Below the pieces are notes generated by a model that was given only the letters and a program-made list of their open reading frames with translations, was not told the DNA's origin and ran no database searches. From Pedobacter cryoconitis (GTDB taxonomy: Bacteria; Bacteroidota; Bacteroidia; Sphingobacteriales; Sphingobacteriaceae), in contig NZ_CP014504.1 in NCBI RefSeq assembly GCF_001590605.1, positions 3,162,001 through 3,226,000 on the forward strand: a stretch of DNA of 64,000 nucleotides. The letters are read 5' to 3'. Below, piece after piece: positions 17,406-29,200 of the stretch (positions are counted from its first letter, which is position 1; the number at the start of each line of letters is the position of its first letter). A program made the position numbers and the translations under genes.

Positions 17406-20400
17406 TTATAATTTGTGATCAGGTTTCTTTTTCAACTTCTCCTGAAGCGTTTGAAACACAATAAATAAAGTTGGTGTAATAAACAACCCGAAGACTGTTC
17501 CAATCAACATCCCGCCAACAGCGCCAACGCCAATAGACCGGTTACCATTTGCTCCGGCACCAGTAGCCAGCATCAAAGGAACCAATCCTAATATAAAAGC
17601 AAACGAGGTCATTAATATAGGTCTGAGCCTTGCCTGTGCACCCTTCACTGCAGCCTCTGTAATCTCCATACCTGAGCGTCTTCTTTCTACAGCAAACTCT
17701 ACGATCAGAATCGCATTTTTAGCCAGTAATCCGATCAGCATGACCAAGGTAATCTGAACATAGATATTATTGCTGATGCCAAATAAATGGGCAAACATAA
17801 AAGCTCCCGCAGTACCTACAGGTATGGTCAGCAAAATAGACAAGGGCAATAAATAACTCTCATACTGCGCACTCAGCAGTAAATAAACGAAGATTAAGCA
17901 AAGCAAGAAAATGAAAATCGTCTGGCTGTTTCCAGCAAGCTCTTCTCTGGTAATTCCTGAAAACTCGTAGCTATAACCAGCAGGCAACGTTTTCGCAGCG
18001 ACTTCCTGTATTGCAGCAATTGCCTGCCCCGAACTATAAGAAGCATTAGGCGTTCCATTGATACTGATCGAATTATACAAATTGAAACGGGTGATTGCCT
18101 GTGGCCCATAAGTTTGTGTCAACGTAAAAAACTCTGTTACCGGAACCATTTGTCCATCCGGCGTACGTACAAATACCCCATTCAAACTTTCAGGAGTCAT
18201 CCTGTATTCTGGCGATGATTGGACCATCACCCTGAACTGTTGTCCGAACTGGTTAAAGTTTGACGCATAAATCCCTCCAAAGTACCCCTGCATCGCAGAA
18301 GTAATATCCACCACATTCAACCCTGCCTCTTTGATCTTGGGAACATTCATGTTCATCAGATATTGAGGGAAATTTGGATTAAAAGAGGTCGTTGCAAACT
18401 GTATTTCAGGCCGCTCTGACAAAGCCGATAAAAAGTCCTTACTTGCTTTATAAAAAGCTGGGATTTCACCACCAGTTCTGTCTTGCAACTGGAAAGCAAA
18501 ACCATTCGTCGTTCCAAAACCCTGTATTGTTGCCGGAGCAAAAAACTTAACCTCGGCCTCTGTAATATCAGAAGACTTCTTAATCAGTTCACTGATAATT
18601 GCCTGCACGTCTCTTTTTCGCTTATCCCAGGGAATAAGCCGCATCACTACCGTTGCATAATTACTTCCTGTTCCGGAAAGCTGTCCGCGCCCGGTAATCG
18701 CCAGTACATTATTGATTTCCGGAATCGTGTGCGCCAGCTTCTCTATTTTACGGGTTACCACATCTGTTCTTTCCAGCGAAGCACTTGGCGGCAAACTGAT
18801 ATTACAATTGATTGCGCCCAAATCTTCATTTGGTACAAATCCTGTCGCCGTATTTTTGGCCAGGAAAAATAAGGCGACCATAAAGAAAGCCAATATTGAA
18901 AGCGGAATCCACTTCTTATTGCTAAAAAAGGCAATTGTATTGGCATACTTCGTACTCATCCGCTCAAAAGCAGTATTAAAAGCTGTATAGAATTTTTCCA
19001 TGAAACTCAGCTTAGCCTTGCCCTTTTCATGATGGCTCTTTAAAAACAAAGCACAAAGCGCAGGACTTAGCGTCAACGCATTAATCGCTGACAAGATGAT
19101 TGCAATAGCCAGGGTAAGTCCAAATTGCTTATAAAAAACACCAGATGACCCGCTAATAAAGCTAACAGGAATAAATACAGCAGACATGACCAAAGTAATC
19201 GAAACGATTGCGCTTGAAATTTCGCCCAAAGCATCAATACTGGCCTCTTTGGCTGAAGTATATCCACTGTCCAGCTTCGCATGGACCGCCTCGACGACGA
19301 CAATTGCATCATCCACCACAATACCAATGGCCAGGATCAGGGCGAAGAGTGTCAATAAATTAATCGTAAACCCAAATAGCTTCAGAAAGAAAAACGTTCC
19401 TATAATCGCAACCGGAACAGAAATAGCCGGAATAAGTGTAGAACGAAAATCCTGTAAAAAGACAAACACAACCACAAACACCAGTATAAATGCTTCAAAT
19501 AAAGTATGCAGCACCTTTTCAATAGAGGCCGTCAAAAAGTCATCTACACTCTGCAAGACAACGTAATGTATCCCCTTAGGAAAGGTTTTAGAAGCCTTAT
19601 CCATTACCTTAAGCGTCTGCTGAATTACTTCGCGTGCATTTGAACCAGCCACCTGTGCAACGTTAATAGATACAGCAGGGTGACCATTGGTCCTGGTGCT
19701 GTTAAAATAACTTAAGGCCCCAAGCTGAATCCTTGCAATATCCTTCAGCCTTAACAAACGGCTCCGGTCATTGGAACGGATCACAATATTTCCAAACTGT
19801 GCAGTATCTGCCAGTGTCCCCGGATATTTAATGACATATTGAAAAGCTTGTCCTCCACGCTCACCAAACTGGCCCGGAGCAGCCTGTATATTCTGATCCG
19901 AAAGAGCCGCAGTAACATCAGCGGGTACTAATCCATAAGAAGCCATGGCCTGGGGATTAAGCCAGATACGCATAGAATAATCCATCTGACCGGAAGCAGA
20001 AGCATCCCCCACCCCCTGAATCCTTTTCACCTCTGGTACAATATTAATATCTACATAATTCTGCAGAAAGGTCTGATCATAAGCAGGATTATCACTATAA
20101 ACCGAAAAGATCAGCAAGGTACTCGTCTGTTTTTTCTGAACCGTAACACCAGCCTTGGTTACTTCCTGAGGTAATAAAGGAGTAGCACGGGAAACAGCAT
20201 TCTGCACATTCACGGCAGCCATATTCGGATCACTGCCAATTTTAAAACTTACAGTTATATTTCCTGACCCATCGTTACCAGCAGTCGAGGTAATATAATC
20301 CATATCTTCCACCCCATTAATTTGCTGTTCAAGCGGTACAATTACACTCTTCAATACTACATCTGCACTCGCACCGCTGTAATTTGCCGAGACCTGAACC

Positions 20401-20525
20401 GTTGGAGGCGCAATATCAGGATACTGGGAAATCGGGAGCGAAACAAGGCCCAGTATACCCAGGGTAACTATAACAATAGAGACCACGGTTGATAACACCG
20501 GACGTTCAATAAATAGCTTTAACAT
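17406..20525 (-). CDS. RND efflux permease, HAE1 family
   Basis: A 1039-residue inner membrane proton antiporter of the AcrB/MexB type. The N-terminus MLKLFIERPVLSTVVSIVIVTLGILG, the motif SQYPDIAPPTVQV, the TM4 motif LALILAIGIVVDDAIVVVEAV with the proton-relay aspartates, and the C-terminal GARARLRP-like segment (GAQARLRPILMTSFAFILGL) are all present. Length and two-fold repeat of six TM helices plus a large periplasmic loop match the family. Substrates are typically amphiphilic drugs, detergents or solvents. It is encoded between adaptor and outer membrane factor. Confidence 0.96.
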   Translation of the reverse strand: MLKLFIERPVLSTVVSIVIVTLGILGLVSLPISQYPDIAPPTVQVSANYSGASADVVLKSVIVPLEQQINGVEDMDYITSTAGNDGSGNITVSFKIGSDPNMAAVNVQNAVSRATPLLPQEVTKAGVTVQKKQTSTLLIFSVYSDNPAYDQTFLQNYVDINIVPEVKRIQGVGDASASGQMDYSMRIWLNPQAMASYGLVPADVTAALSDQNIQAAPGQFGERGGQAFQYVIKYPGTLADTAQFGNIVIRSNDRSRLLRLKDIARIQLGALSYFNSTRTNGHPAVSINVAQVAGSNAREVIQQTLKVMDKASKTFPKGIHYVVLQSVDDFLTASIEKVLHTLFEAFILVFVVVFVFLQDFRSTLIPAISVPVAIIGTFFFLKLFGFTINLLTLFALILAIGIVVDDAIVVVEAVHAKLDSGYTSAKEASIDALGEISSAIVSITLVMSAVFIPVSFISGSSGVFYKQFGLTLAIAIILSAINALTLSPALCALFLKSHHEKGKAKLSFMEKFYTAFNTAFERMSTKYANTIAFFSNKKWIPLSILAFFMVALFFLAKNTATGFVPNEDLGAINCNISLPPSASLERTDVVTRKIEKLAHTIPEINNVLAITGRGQLSGTGSNYATVVMRLIPWDKRKRDVQAIISELIKKSSDITEAEVKFFAPATIQGFGTTNGFAFQLQDRTGGEIPAFYKASKDFLSALSERPEIQFATTSFNPNFPQYLMNMNVPKIKEAGLNVVDITSAMQGYFGGIYASNFNQFGQQFRVMVQSSPEYRMTPESLNGVFVRTPDGQMVPVTEFFTLTQTYGPQAITRFNLYNSISINGTPNASYSSGQAIAAIQEVAAKTLPAGYSYEFSGITREELAGNSQTIFIFLLCLIFVYLLLSAQYESYLLPLSILLTIPVGTAGAFMFAHLFGISNNIYVQITLVMLIGLLAKNAILIVEFAVERRRSGMEITEAAVKGAQARLRPILMTSFAFILGLVPLMLATGAGANGNRSIGVGAVGGMLIGTVFGLFITPTLFIVFQTLQEKLKKKPDHKL

Positions 20526-20543
20526 ATGCTGATATTTCTTAAA

Positions 20544-21662
20544 TTAATTTGTTGGTTTAATTTCCAATCCTTCTCTCAGGTTTGAAATACCGTCTGCTAC
20601 TACCCTGTCGCCCACTTTCAGGCCTTTCTGTATCACATAAGAATCAGCTGTACTGGCTGTAGTTGTAATTTCCACAGAGTTCACTTTGTTAGATTTATCC
20701 ACTACATAAACAAATAGTTTTCCCTGGATCTGATAAGTAGCTTTTTGCGGGACAAGCAAAGCAGCATTAATTGTTCTTGGGATCCTGACCACAGCGCTGC
20801 TACCACTGCGTACCAATCCGTCATGGTTAGGGAAAGTTGCCCTCATATTAATAGACCCCGTCTGCGCGTTGATTAAACCACTTGCAGTTTCCACTTTTCC
20901 CGCAGATGGCAGCACATTTCCATTCGCAAGCACCAAATTAACCGGAGGCAACGTTGTTAGTTTTTGCTGCATGGTCACCCCTTTGGCGGCAAGAAAAAAG
21001 TCAAGGCCTTGTCTTTCATTGATCGAGAAATAAGCATAGATACTTTCAATGTTCGACACCGTAGTCAGCGGATTAGCAGTAGTACTGCTCACCAGACTTC
21101 CGATTTTATAAGGAAGGATACCAATTACGCCATCAACAGGACTAAAAATCTGCGTATAACTCAGGTTTGTTTTCGCATTATTCAATGCAGCGTTGGCCTG
21201 TGCAAGGGCACCCTGTTTCGATTCAAGTGTATATTTTGCCGATTCCAGCTGATAGGGGCTCACAATATCTTCATCTACTAAAGGCTTTACCTTATCTACG
21301 TTCATTCTTGCTGCATTGACATCTGCTTGCGCTATTTTTATATTGGCTTCAGTTGTTTTCACATCCTGCTCATATTGCGGCGCATTGATTCTAAAAAGAA
21401 GCTGACCTTTTTTTACTGATGCGCCTTCATCAACAAAAATGTCTGCTACATATCCATCTATTTTTGGACGTATTTCAATATTCTGTATTCCCTGTATAGT
21501 TGCAGGATAATCGGAATAGATATCGGCTATTTTGGAAGCAAGCGTAATCACAGGATAGGGTTTAACCTGATCGGCTGTCTTATCTTTACCTTTATTATTT
21601 CCACAAGAGGAAAATATAACCAGGGAAGCCAGGATGGCTAAAGGAGTTTTGAAAGTGTTCAT
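20544..21662 (-). CDS. RND efflux periplasmic adaptor lipoprotein
   Basis: A 372-residue membrane fusion protein. The start at 21662 gives a lipoprotein signal (MNTFKTPLAILASLVIFSSC); the longer frame from 21719 has an implausible extension and is rejected. The biotinyl-lipoyl half motifs IRPKIDGYVADIFVDEGASVKKGQLLF and FSPVDGVIGILPYKIGSLV frame a helical hairpin, followed by beta-barrel and membrane-proximal domains. First gene of the three-gene efflux operon, with an inverted repeat about 57 bases upstream. Confidence 0.95.
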   Translation of the reverse strand: MNTFKTPLAILASLVIFSSCGNNKGKDKTADQVKPYPVITLASKIADIYSDYPATIQGIQNIEIRPKIDGYVADIFVDEGASVKKGQLLFRINAPQYEQDVKTTEANIKIAQADVNAARMNVDKVKPLVDEDIVSPYQLESAKYTLESKQGALAQANAALNNAKTNLSYTQIFSPVDGVIGILPYKIGSLVSSTTANPLTTVSNIESIYAYFSINERQGLDFFLAAKGVTMQQKLTTLPPVNLVLANGNVLPSAGKVETASGLINAQTGSINMRATFPNHDGLVRSGSSAVVRIPRTINAALLVPQKATYQIQGKLFVYVVDKSNKVNSVEITTTASTADSYVIQKGLKVGDRVVADGISNLREGLEIKPTN

Positions 21663-21718
21663 GTCGTCTTCAGAAAGAGTCATAGCCAATAAAATTGACC
21701 ATATACAAGATAACCACA

Positions 21719-21737
21719 TTAACCCTTAGGGGGTTAA
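21719..21737. promoter_or_regulatory. Inverted repeat upstream of the RND operon
   Basis: TTAACCC and GGGTTAA form a 7-bp inverted repeat around 5 bases, 57 bases upstream of the adaptor start. It could be an operator for a local or distant regulator; no regulator gene is adjacent. Confidence 0.35.
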
Positions 21738-21783
21738 CTGGAATTAAAAAAACAGAAAGAATAAAATCCCCTGTTAAGTTATG

Positions 21784-22140
21784 TTAGCAATAAGGAGGGG
21801 CACGCAGCGGGAGCAGCCGGAATTCATGGCCATTTAGACTTTTTGTAGTATATAACACCCGGTAAGCTTGTACAACGACAAGAACAGGTGGTACCAAATC
21901 AATTTTAAAATTTGCAGGTGGTAAAATAACCTGTTGAAAATCCTCTTCAAAACAAAGTAATCTGCAATGCATAACTTTAGCCCTGCACATTGGAGTTTTT
22001 AAATTCCCTATCTCAGTAGAAGCACCTTTATGAAAAAAACCATCCGCATATCTGGCAATTACTCGTCCGTTTAAGCCAAAAATAATGACCAGCATCAGGG
22101 TAATTTTAATTAAGATATTCACTGTTTTTTGTATTTTCAT
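21784..22140 (-). CDS. Hypothetical exported protein
   Basis: A 118-residue protein from the ATG at 22140; a longer frame from 22209 puts 23 polar residues before the hydrophobic segment and is less likely. The N-terminus (MKIQKTVNILIKITLMLVIIFGLNG) is a signal peptide or anchor. The rest holds several Cys (TPMCRAKVMHCRLLCFEEDF and a terminal PPYC) and proline-rich stretches. No family is recognised. It lies upstream of and codirectional with the RND operon, about 120 bases from the adaptor start. Confidence 0.55.
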   Translation of the reverse strand: MKIQKTVNILIKITLMLVIIFGLNGRVIARYADGFFHKGASTEIGNLKTPMCRAKVMHCRLLCFEEDFQQVILPPANFKIDLVPPVLVVVQAYRVLYTTKSLNGHEFRLLPLRAPPYC

Positions 22141-22275
22141 CAAAGGATAGACTCTATAGTGTCTGAAAGGTTCAAATATATTTAAAAATTCTGTTTGAAT
22201 ACTGCACACTAAAACGAAAAATTGATATATTTTGTTTTAAGGCATATTTTTATCATCAATCCGCAGCTAAAAGAA

Positions 22276-22325
22276 TGGGGCTATGGTACCTTAAGTATTA
22301 TATACTTTCAGCACGCATAGCCCCA
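22276..22325. terminator. Nested hairpin downstream of the PorP/SprF gene
   Basis: TGGGGCTATG (22276-22285) and CATAGCCCCA (22316-22325) pair perfectly over 10 bp. The loop holds a second small hairpin, AAGTAT/ATACTT. It lies 36 bases beyond the stop of the minus-strand porP-like gene and is a plausible terminator of that unit, though no clear T-tract follows. Confidence 0.55.
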
Positions 22326-22361
22326 CCTCTCTGTTAACAGCGTTTATGCTATCATAAATCC

Positions 22362-23255
22362 CTAAAACACGCGTATCCTTAAGCTCAGCTCAAAATTACC
22401 ATCAACGTAACCTCTTAATGCCGAAGTACCGGAAGTATAAGAACCACTCAGGTTCAATCCCTGGTATTGCATGCCCACACCGAAAGTATAACTTTCTGTA
22501 GAGTGGTACAGGCCATATACATTGACTCTTTTATTGGCAAAAACAAGATTTGCACCTGCGTCAAATATATCTTTGTATCCTTTTACACCTCTTAAAGCTA
22601 CTTTAGGTTCAACATCGACCCCTTCTTCACCTTCACTAAGTGACAACCGGTAACTAGCTGCGGTATAGAAGGTAGACTGGTCTACCAGATTATTGAGGTC
22701 ATTTTTATGGAACACACTTTTCAGATTAGGTAACGCAGCCTGTAAAGTAAGTCTGTTTGCCGTATAAGCAATACCAAAATCACCATCAATATAAGTTGAA
22801 CGCTGATTATACTGACTGATACCCACATCAGTCGGATCACCATTCACCAAGTTTTCATTCAATCTCTCATTAGAGAAACCAAAAGATAAACCAAAATGTA
22901 ATTGATCTCCATTTCCATTCAGTGGTAAATGATAAGCATAAGATGCTACTGCCCTTGTCCAGCGCTGTAATCCAATTTTATCATTACTCACATTAATACC
23001 TAATCCCATTCTATCAGTAACCCCGTAATTACCTGTTACCGATTGGGTAACAGGTGATCCAGGTGTTCCATTCCATTGTGCGCGATAACCCAGGTTAAAA
23101 GCCAGGCCTCTGTCAATTCCAACCATTGCAGGATTACCCAGATATTGATTCTGATAATACATTGCTGCCAGCGGATTCAATTGCGCGTTAGACTGTTTAG
23201 CAGTAAATAAAAACAGCCCCGTCATTAATCCCCATATTGCTATATTCCTTTTCAT
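22362..23255 (-). CDS. PorP/SprF family type IX secretion membrane protein
   Basis: A 297-residue outer membrane beta-barrel-like protein with signal peptide (MKRNIAIWGLMTGLFLFTAKQSNAQ) and the family start LNPLAAMYYQNQYLGNPAMVGIDRGLAFNLGYRAQW (positions about 27-61). PorP/SprF proteins act with the type IX secretion system, and copies are often encoded directly after giant secreted proteins that carry a type B C-terminal sorting domain. That is the arrangement here: the giant gene ends 11 bases upstream. SprF of Flavobacterium is needed for secretion of its partner adhesin SprB, so a dedicated partnership is inferred. Confidence 0.95.
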   Translation of the reverse strand: MKRNIAIWGLMTGLFLFTAKQSNAQLNPLAAMYYQNQYLGNPAMVGIDRGLAFNLGYRAQWNGTPGSPVTQSVTGNYGVTDRMGLGINVSNDKIGLQRWTRAVASYAYHLPLNGNGDQLHFGLSFGFSNERLNENLVNGDPTDVGISQYNQRSTYIDGDFGIAYTANRLTLQAALPNLKSVFHKNDLNNLVDQSTFYTAASYRLSLSEGEEGVDVEPKVALRGVKGYKDIFDAGANLVFANKRVNVYGLYHSTESYTFGVGMQYQGLNLSGSYTSGTSALRGYVDGNFELSLRIRVF

Positions 23256-23266
23256 AAATTTAATTA

Positions 23267-26200
23267 TTAATTGTTCCTTACCAGCGTAATGAAGCCTTTA
23301 AACTTGCCTCTGCCGTCACCAAAATCCAATACATAGAAGTAAGTGCCTTCACTTAAAGGATTACCGCTGATCGTTCCGTCCCAGCTATTATCATATCCTT
23401 GTTTAGTATAAAGCAGTCTTCCTGCACGGTCAAATATTTTAACCACATTATCAGGGTACATATCAATATTTCTGATGATGAATTTGTCATTCACCCCATC
23501 CCCGTTAGGTGTTATAATATTTGTTGCATCAATAGTTTTATAATCATTCAGCACATTGATGGTAATCAACTGCGTACTGCTGCAACCCGAAGCATTCAAT
23601 GCCGTAACTGTATAAGAAGCAGTACGTGAGGGTCTGATAGTCAGTACCGCCGTATTTTGTCCGCTGATAATACCCGCAGCGTCAGCCCATACATAGCTGG
23701 TACCGCCGCTTGCAGTCAATTGTGTAGTTATACCTTTCGATATTTCCAAACCTGCTGAAGAAACAATACTTAACACCGGCAATGGATTAATAGTCAGTAC
23801 AAAAGTTCTGCTGTAAGTATCAACCCCTCCATTTGCTGTTCCTCCATTGTCTTTCACAGTCACCGTAATATTTACAGTTCCAGAAACACTCTGGTTAGCT
23901 AAACGGTAAGTCAATGTTCCATTTCCACCATTACCCTGGCTCACACTCAGGTCACTGAACATAGCCGGTTTATCAGCACGTACAGTAAGGGTAGTAGTCT
24001 GATTGGTTTCAGGCCCAGGAGTAATACCTGTTAAAGCAATAGATTGTCTGCTGGTTGTATTGCATTGCGTTAAATCAGCAATAGGATTCAATGTTGGCAC
24101 TTCGTTTACATCAATCAGATTGATCGTAAACTGTTTGTCCAGCGTTAAACCATACTGCGTTGTGCTTCTCACTAAAATGCTGTAAGTTGATTTCTGCTTG
24201 TAGCTCAGACTTGCACTTGTTCTTACCTGATCACCAGTGATTGTGAACAACGCATTGTCAGTATCTCCATTACCACTCACCAGAGTATAAGTGAAAACTG
24301 CATTCGGATCAAGCGATGTACTGCTTAATGTTCCCGCCAAAGCTCCCGCAGGTTTGTTTTCATATAATGGCACCGCAGCAAGGCTGATACTTGTAGGTAT
24401 CCCCGGACTTACAGTCAGTATTCCATTCACAAAAGTGATCGCATAATTGGCTGCTGTTGCTCCACTTACCGTAATCGTATAATTACCCGCTACCGAACTG
24501 TTGGTAGCCGTAGTACTTAAACTCGCAGGTGTAAGCAATATATTGCTGTTTTCTCCATTTACAAATCCGCTATAAGTTAAGGTCAACACAGGCACGACAG
24601 TACCTTGTATCATTTGCTTATTATCGGCAGTAATTGTTAAAGGCTGCGCAGTAATTACGCCATTTGCACTCGTCAAACTAGTTGTAGTCAGTATATAGTT
24701 ACCAGCATCAGTTCCTGTCAGCGTAATTCCGTTTACAGTTACTGTTTTACCTGTTGCAACCAATGCATTGTTATAAGTTCCGGCAGCAGGATTATTCAGG
24801 GCTACGTTTTCCCCGGCTACCTGACCTGTAAAGCTATAGTTAGCGCCCGTTAAAGTTGCGGTTGCATTACCATCGTAAACCTTGGTAATTGTACCAGCGA
24901 GTACAGGTGTGATTGCTGCTGAGGTAATTGTTCCCGGAGCAGTTAAACTTGTTGTAGAAATAGTGTAGTTCGCTGCATCAGCACCTGTTAAGGTAATGCC
25001 GCTCACATTTACTGTTCTGTTGCCCACATCCTTCAGGTCATAAGTTCCGGCAACAGGATTGTTGATCGCTACCTGATCAGCACCAATTTTACCAGTGAAG
25101 CTATAGTTCGAACCAGTCAATGCAGCATTGGTATTGCCATCATAAACTTTGGTGATCGTTCCTGCCAGTGCCGGGATAATCGTAGCTGAGGTAATCGTAC
25201 CTGGAGCCGTTAAACTTGTTGTTGAAATAGTGTAATTCACAGCATCAGTACCTGTTAAGGTAATTCCGCTGACACTTACCGTTCTGTTACCCACTTCTTT
25301 CAGGTCATAAGTTCCACCTGCAGGATTATTTAAAGCTACATCATCCCCGCTAATATTTCCAGTGAAGCTATAATTAGAACCAGTCAATGCAGCAGTCGTA
25401 TTGCCATCATAAACCTTACTAATCGTTCCTGCCAGTACAGGGATAATCGTAGCCGAAGTGATTGTGCCCGGAGCAGTTAAACTTGTAGTAGAAAGTGTAT
25501 AGTTCGCAGCATCAGCACCTGTTAACGTAATTCCATTAACACTTACCGTTCTGTTACCTGCTTCTTTCAGGTCATAAGTTCCAGCTGCAGGATTATTCAG
25601 TGCAACATCATCTGCACCAATATTTCCCGTGAAGCTGTAATTAGCAGCAGCTAATGCAGCTGCAGTATTTCCATCATAAACCTTAGTGATCGTTCCTGCC
25701 AATACTGGGACAATGGTCGCAGCAGTAATGGTTCCAGGAGCAGTTAAGCTCGTAGTAGAAAGCGTATAGTTTGCCGCATCAGCACCTGTTAAGGTAATGC
25801 CACTTATGCTTACCGTTCTGTTGCCCACTTCTTTCAGGTCATAAGTTCCACCTGCAGGATTGGTTATTGCCACATCATCCCCGCTAATATTTCCAGCGAA
25901 GCTATAGTTCGATCCCGTCAATGCAGCAGTTGTATTTCCATCATAAACTTTGGTAATCGTTCCTGCCAGTACTGGGATAATCGTAGCCGAGGTAATTGTG
26001 CCCGGAGCGGTTAAACTTGTTGTGGAAATAGTATAGTTCGCTGCATCAGCACCTGTTAAGGTAATGCCGCTCACGCTTACTGTTCTGTTACCTACCTCTT
26101 TCAGATCATAAGTTCCAGCTGCAGGATTATTCAGTGCAACATCATCTGCACCTACATTTCCGCTAAAGCTGTAATTCGCACCTGTTAAAGCAGCAGTCGT

Positions 26201-29200
26201 ATTGCCGTCATAAACCTTAGTAATCGTTCCGGCAAGTACTGGTATAATTGTAGCTGAGGTGATTGTACCCGGAGCAGTTAAACTCGCAGTGGAAAGCGTA
26301 TAGTTTGCCGCATCAGCACCTGTTAAGGTAATTCCGCTTACGCTTACTGTTCTGTTACCTGCTTCTTTCAGGTCGTAAGTTCCAGCTGCAGGATTATTCA
26401 GTGCAACGTCGTCCGCACCTACATTTCCGCTAAAGCTGTAATTAGCAGCAGCTAATGCAGCTGCAGTATTGCCATCATAAACCTTGGTGATCGTTCCTGC
26501 CAGTACTGGGACAATGGTCGCAGCAGTGATTGTACCCGGAGCAGTTAAGCTCGTAGTAGAAAGCGTATAGTTTGCCGCATCAGCACCTGTTAAGGTAATG
26601 CCACTCACACTTACCGTTCTGTTACCTGCTTCTTTTAAATCGTAAGTTCCAACTGCAGGATTATTTAAGGTTACATCATCTGTACTAATATTTCCGCTAA
26701 AGCTGTAATTCGCAGCAGCTAATGCAGCTGCAGTATTGCCGTCATAAACTTTAGTAATCGTTCCTGCCAGTACTGGGACAATAGTCGCAGCAGTGATTGT
26801 ACCCGGAGCAGTTAAACTCGTAGTCGAAAGCGTATAGTTTGCCGCATCGGCACCCGTTAAGGCAATTCCGTTCACGCTTACTGTTCTGTTGCCCACTTCT
26901 TTCAGATCATAAGCTCCTGTAGCAGGATTGGTAATCGCTACCACATCCGCACCAACATTCCCGGTAAAACTGTAATTAGCACCTGTTAATGCAGCAGTCG
27001 TATTGCCATCATAAACCTTGGTAATTGTTCCGGCAAGTACTGGTATAATCGTAGCCGCAGTAATCGTACCCGGAGCAGTTAAACTCGTAGTGGAAAGTAT
27101 ATAGTTCCCAGCATCAGTACCCGTTAAGGTAATTCCGTTCACGCTTACTGTTCTGTTCCCTGCTTCTTTCAAATCATAAGTTCCTGTAGCAGGATTGGTG
27201 ATTGCCACCACATCCGCACCGACATTACCAGTGAAGCTGTAATTCGCACCTGTTAACGCAGCAGTTGTATTGCCATCATAAACCTTGGTAATTGTTCCGG
27301 CAAGTACTGGTACAATTGTAGCCGCAGTGATTGTACCCGGAGCAGTTAAACTCGTAGTAGAAAGTGTATAGTTCCCAGCATCAGTACCCGTTAACGCAAT
27401 TCCGTTCACGCTTACTGTTCTGTTACCTGCTTCTTTCAGATCATAAGCACCTGTTACAGGATTATTCAATGCAACCACATCTGCACCGACATTACCAGTG
27501 AAGCTGTAATTCGCACCTGTTAATGCAGCAGTAGTATTGCCATCATAAACCTTGGTAATCGTTCCGGCAAGTAATGGTATAATTGTAGCTGCGGTAATCG
27601 TGCCCGGAGCAGTCAAACTCGTAGTGGAAAGCGTATAGTTCCCAGCATCAGTACCCGTTAACGCAATTCCGCTCACGCTTACTGTTCTGTTTCCCGCCTC
27701 TTTCAGATCATAAGCACCTGTTACAGGATTATTCAGCGCTACTACATCCGCACCGATATTTCCTGTGAAGCTGTAATTCGTACCTGTTAATGCAGCAGTG
27801 GTATTGCCATCATAAACTTTGGTAATTATTCCGGCAAGTACCGGTATAATTGTAGCTGCGGTAATCGTACCCGGAGCAGTTAAACTCGTAGTAGAAAGTG
27901 TATAGTTCGCTGCATCAGCACCCGTTAAAGCAATGCCGTTCACACTTACTGTTCTGTTGCCAGCCTCTTTCAGATCATAAGCACCTGTTACAGGATTGTT
28001 CAGTCCCACCACATCTGCACCGATATTTCCAGTGAAGCTATAATTTGTACCTGCTAATGCAGCCGTTGTATTGCCATCATAAACTTTGGTAATCGTTCCG
28101 GCTAAGACAGGTATAATTGTCGCTGAGGTGATTGTACCCGGAGCAGTTAAACTCGTAGTGGACAGTGTATAGTTCGCCGCATCAGTTCCCGTTAAAGTGA
28201 TTCCACTCACACTTACCGTTCTGTTGCCCACAATTTTCAGGTCATAAGTTCCGGCAGCAGGATTTGTTATGGCCACATTCTCTGTTCCAATATTACCTGT
28301 AAAACTATAATTTGCACCTGTTAATGCTGCTGTAGTATTACCATCATAAACCTTGGTAATCGTTCCTGCTAATAAAGGTACAATGGTTGCTGAGGTAATG
28401 GTACCCGGCGCAGTTAAACTCGTTGTAGAAAGCGTATAATTTGCAGCATCTGTTCCGGTCAGTGTTAAACCAGTAACGCTGACTAAACGGTTACCGATAT
28501 CTTTAAGCGCATAACTTCCAGCCACAGGATTATTCAGGGCTACATTTTCTGTACCTACCTTACCTGTAAAACTATAATTAGCACCTGTTAATGCAGCTGT
28601 GGTATTGCCATCATATACTTTAGTGATTGTTCCTGCTAATACAGGTACAATGGTTGCTGAGGTAATGGTTCCTGTTGCACTGACATTTGTTGTGGAAATT
28701 GTATAGTTACCAGCATCTGTACCAGTAAGCGCTAAACCAGTCACACTCACTAAACGGTTGCCGATATCTTTAAGCGCATAAGTTCCGGTAGCCGGATTAT
28801 TTAAAGCTATATTCTCTGTACCTACTTTACCTGTAAAAGTATAATTTGCACCTGTTAGCGCGGCTGTTGTATTCCCATCATATACTTTAGTAATAGGTAA
28901 TACTAAAGATGGAACGATACTCGCCGCAGTAATGGTACCTGTTGTACTGATACTTGTAGTGGAAAGCGTGTAGTTAGCTGCATTTGTTCCGGTAAGGGTT
29001 AACCCAGTAACACTGACTAAACGGTTGCCGACATCTTTAAGCGCATATGTTCCGGTAGCCGGATTATTTAAAGCTACATCCTCTGTACCTATTTTACCCG
29101 TAAAACTATAATTAGCACCTGTCAGCGCAGCTGTTGTATTGCCATCATAAACCTTAGTAATTGGTAACACCAATGATGGAACAATAGGAGCAGTAGTAAT

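Noticed and set aside
24640..29161. CRISPR or other non-coding repeat array
   Set aside because: The 267-bp repeats are in frame inside one long coding region and encode 89-residue YDG domains.
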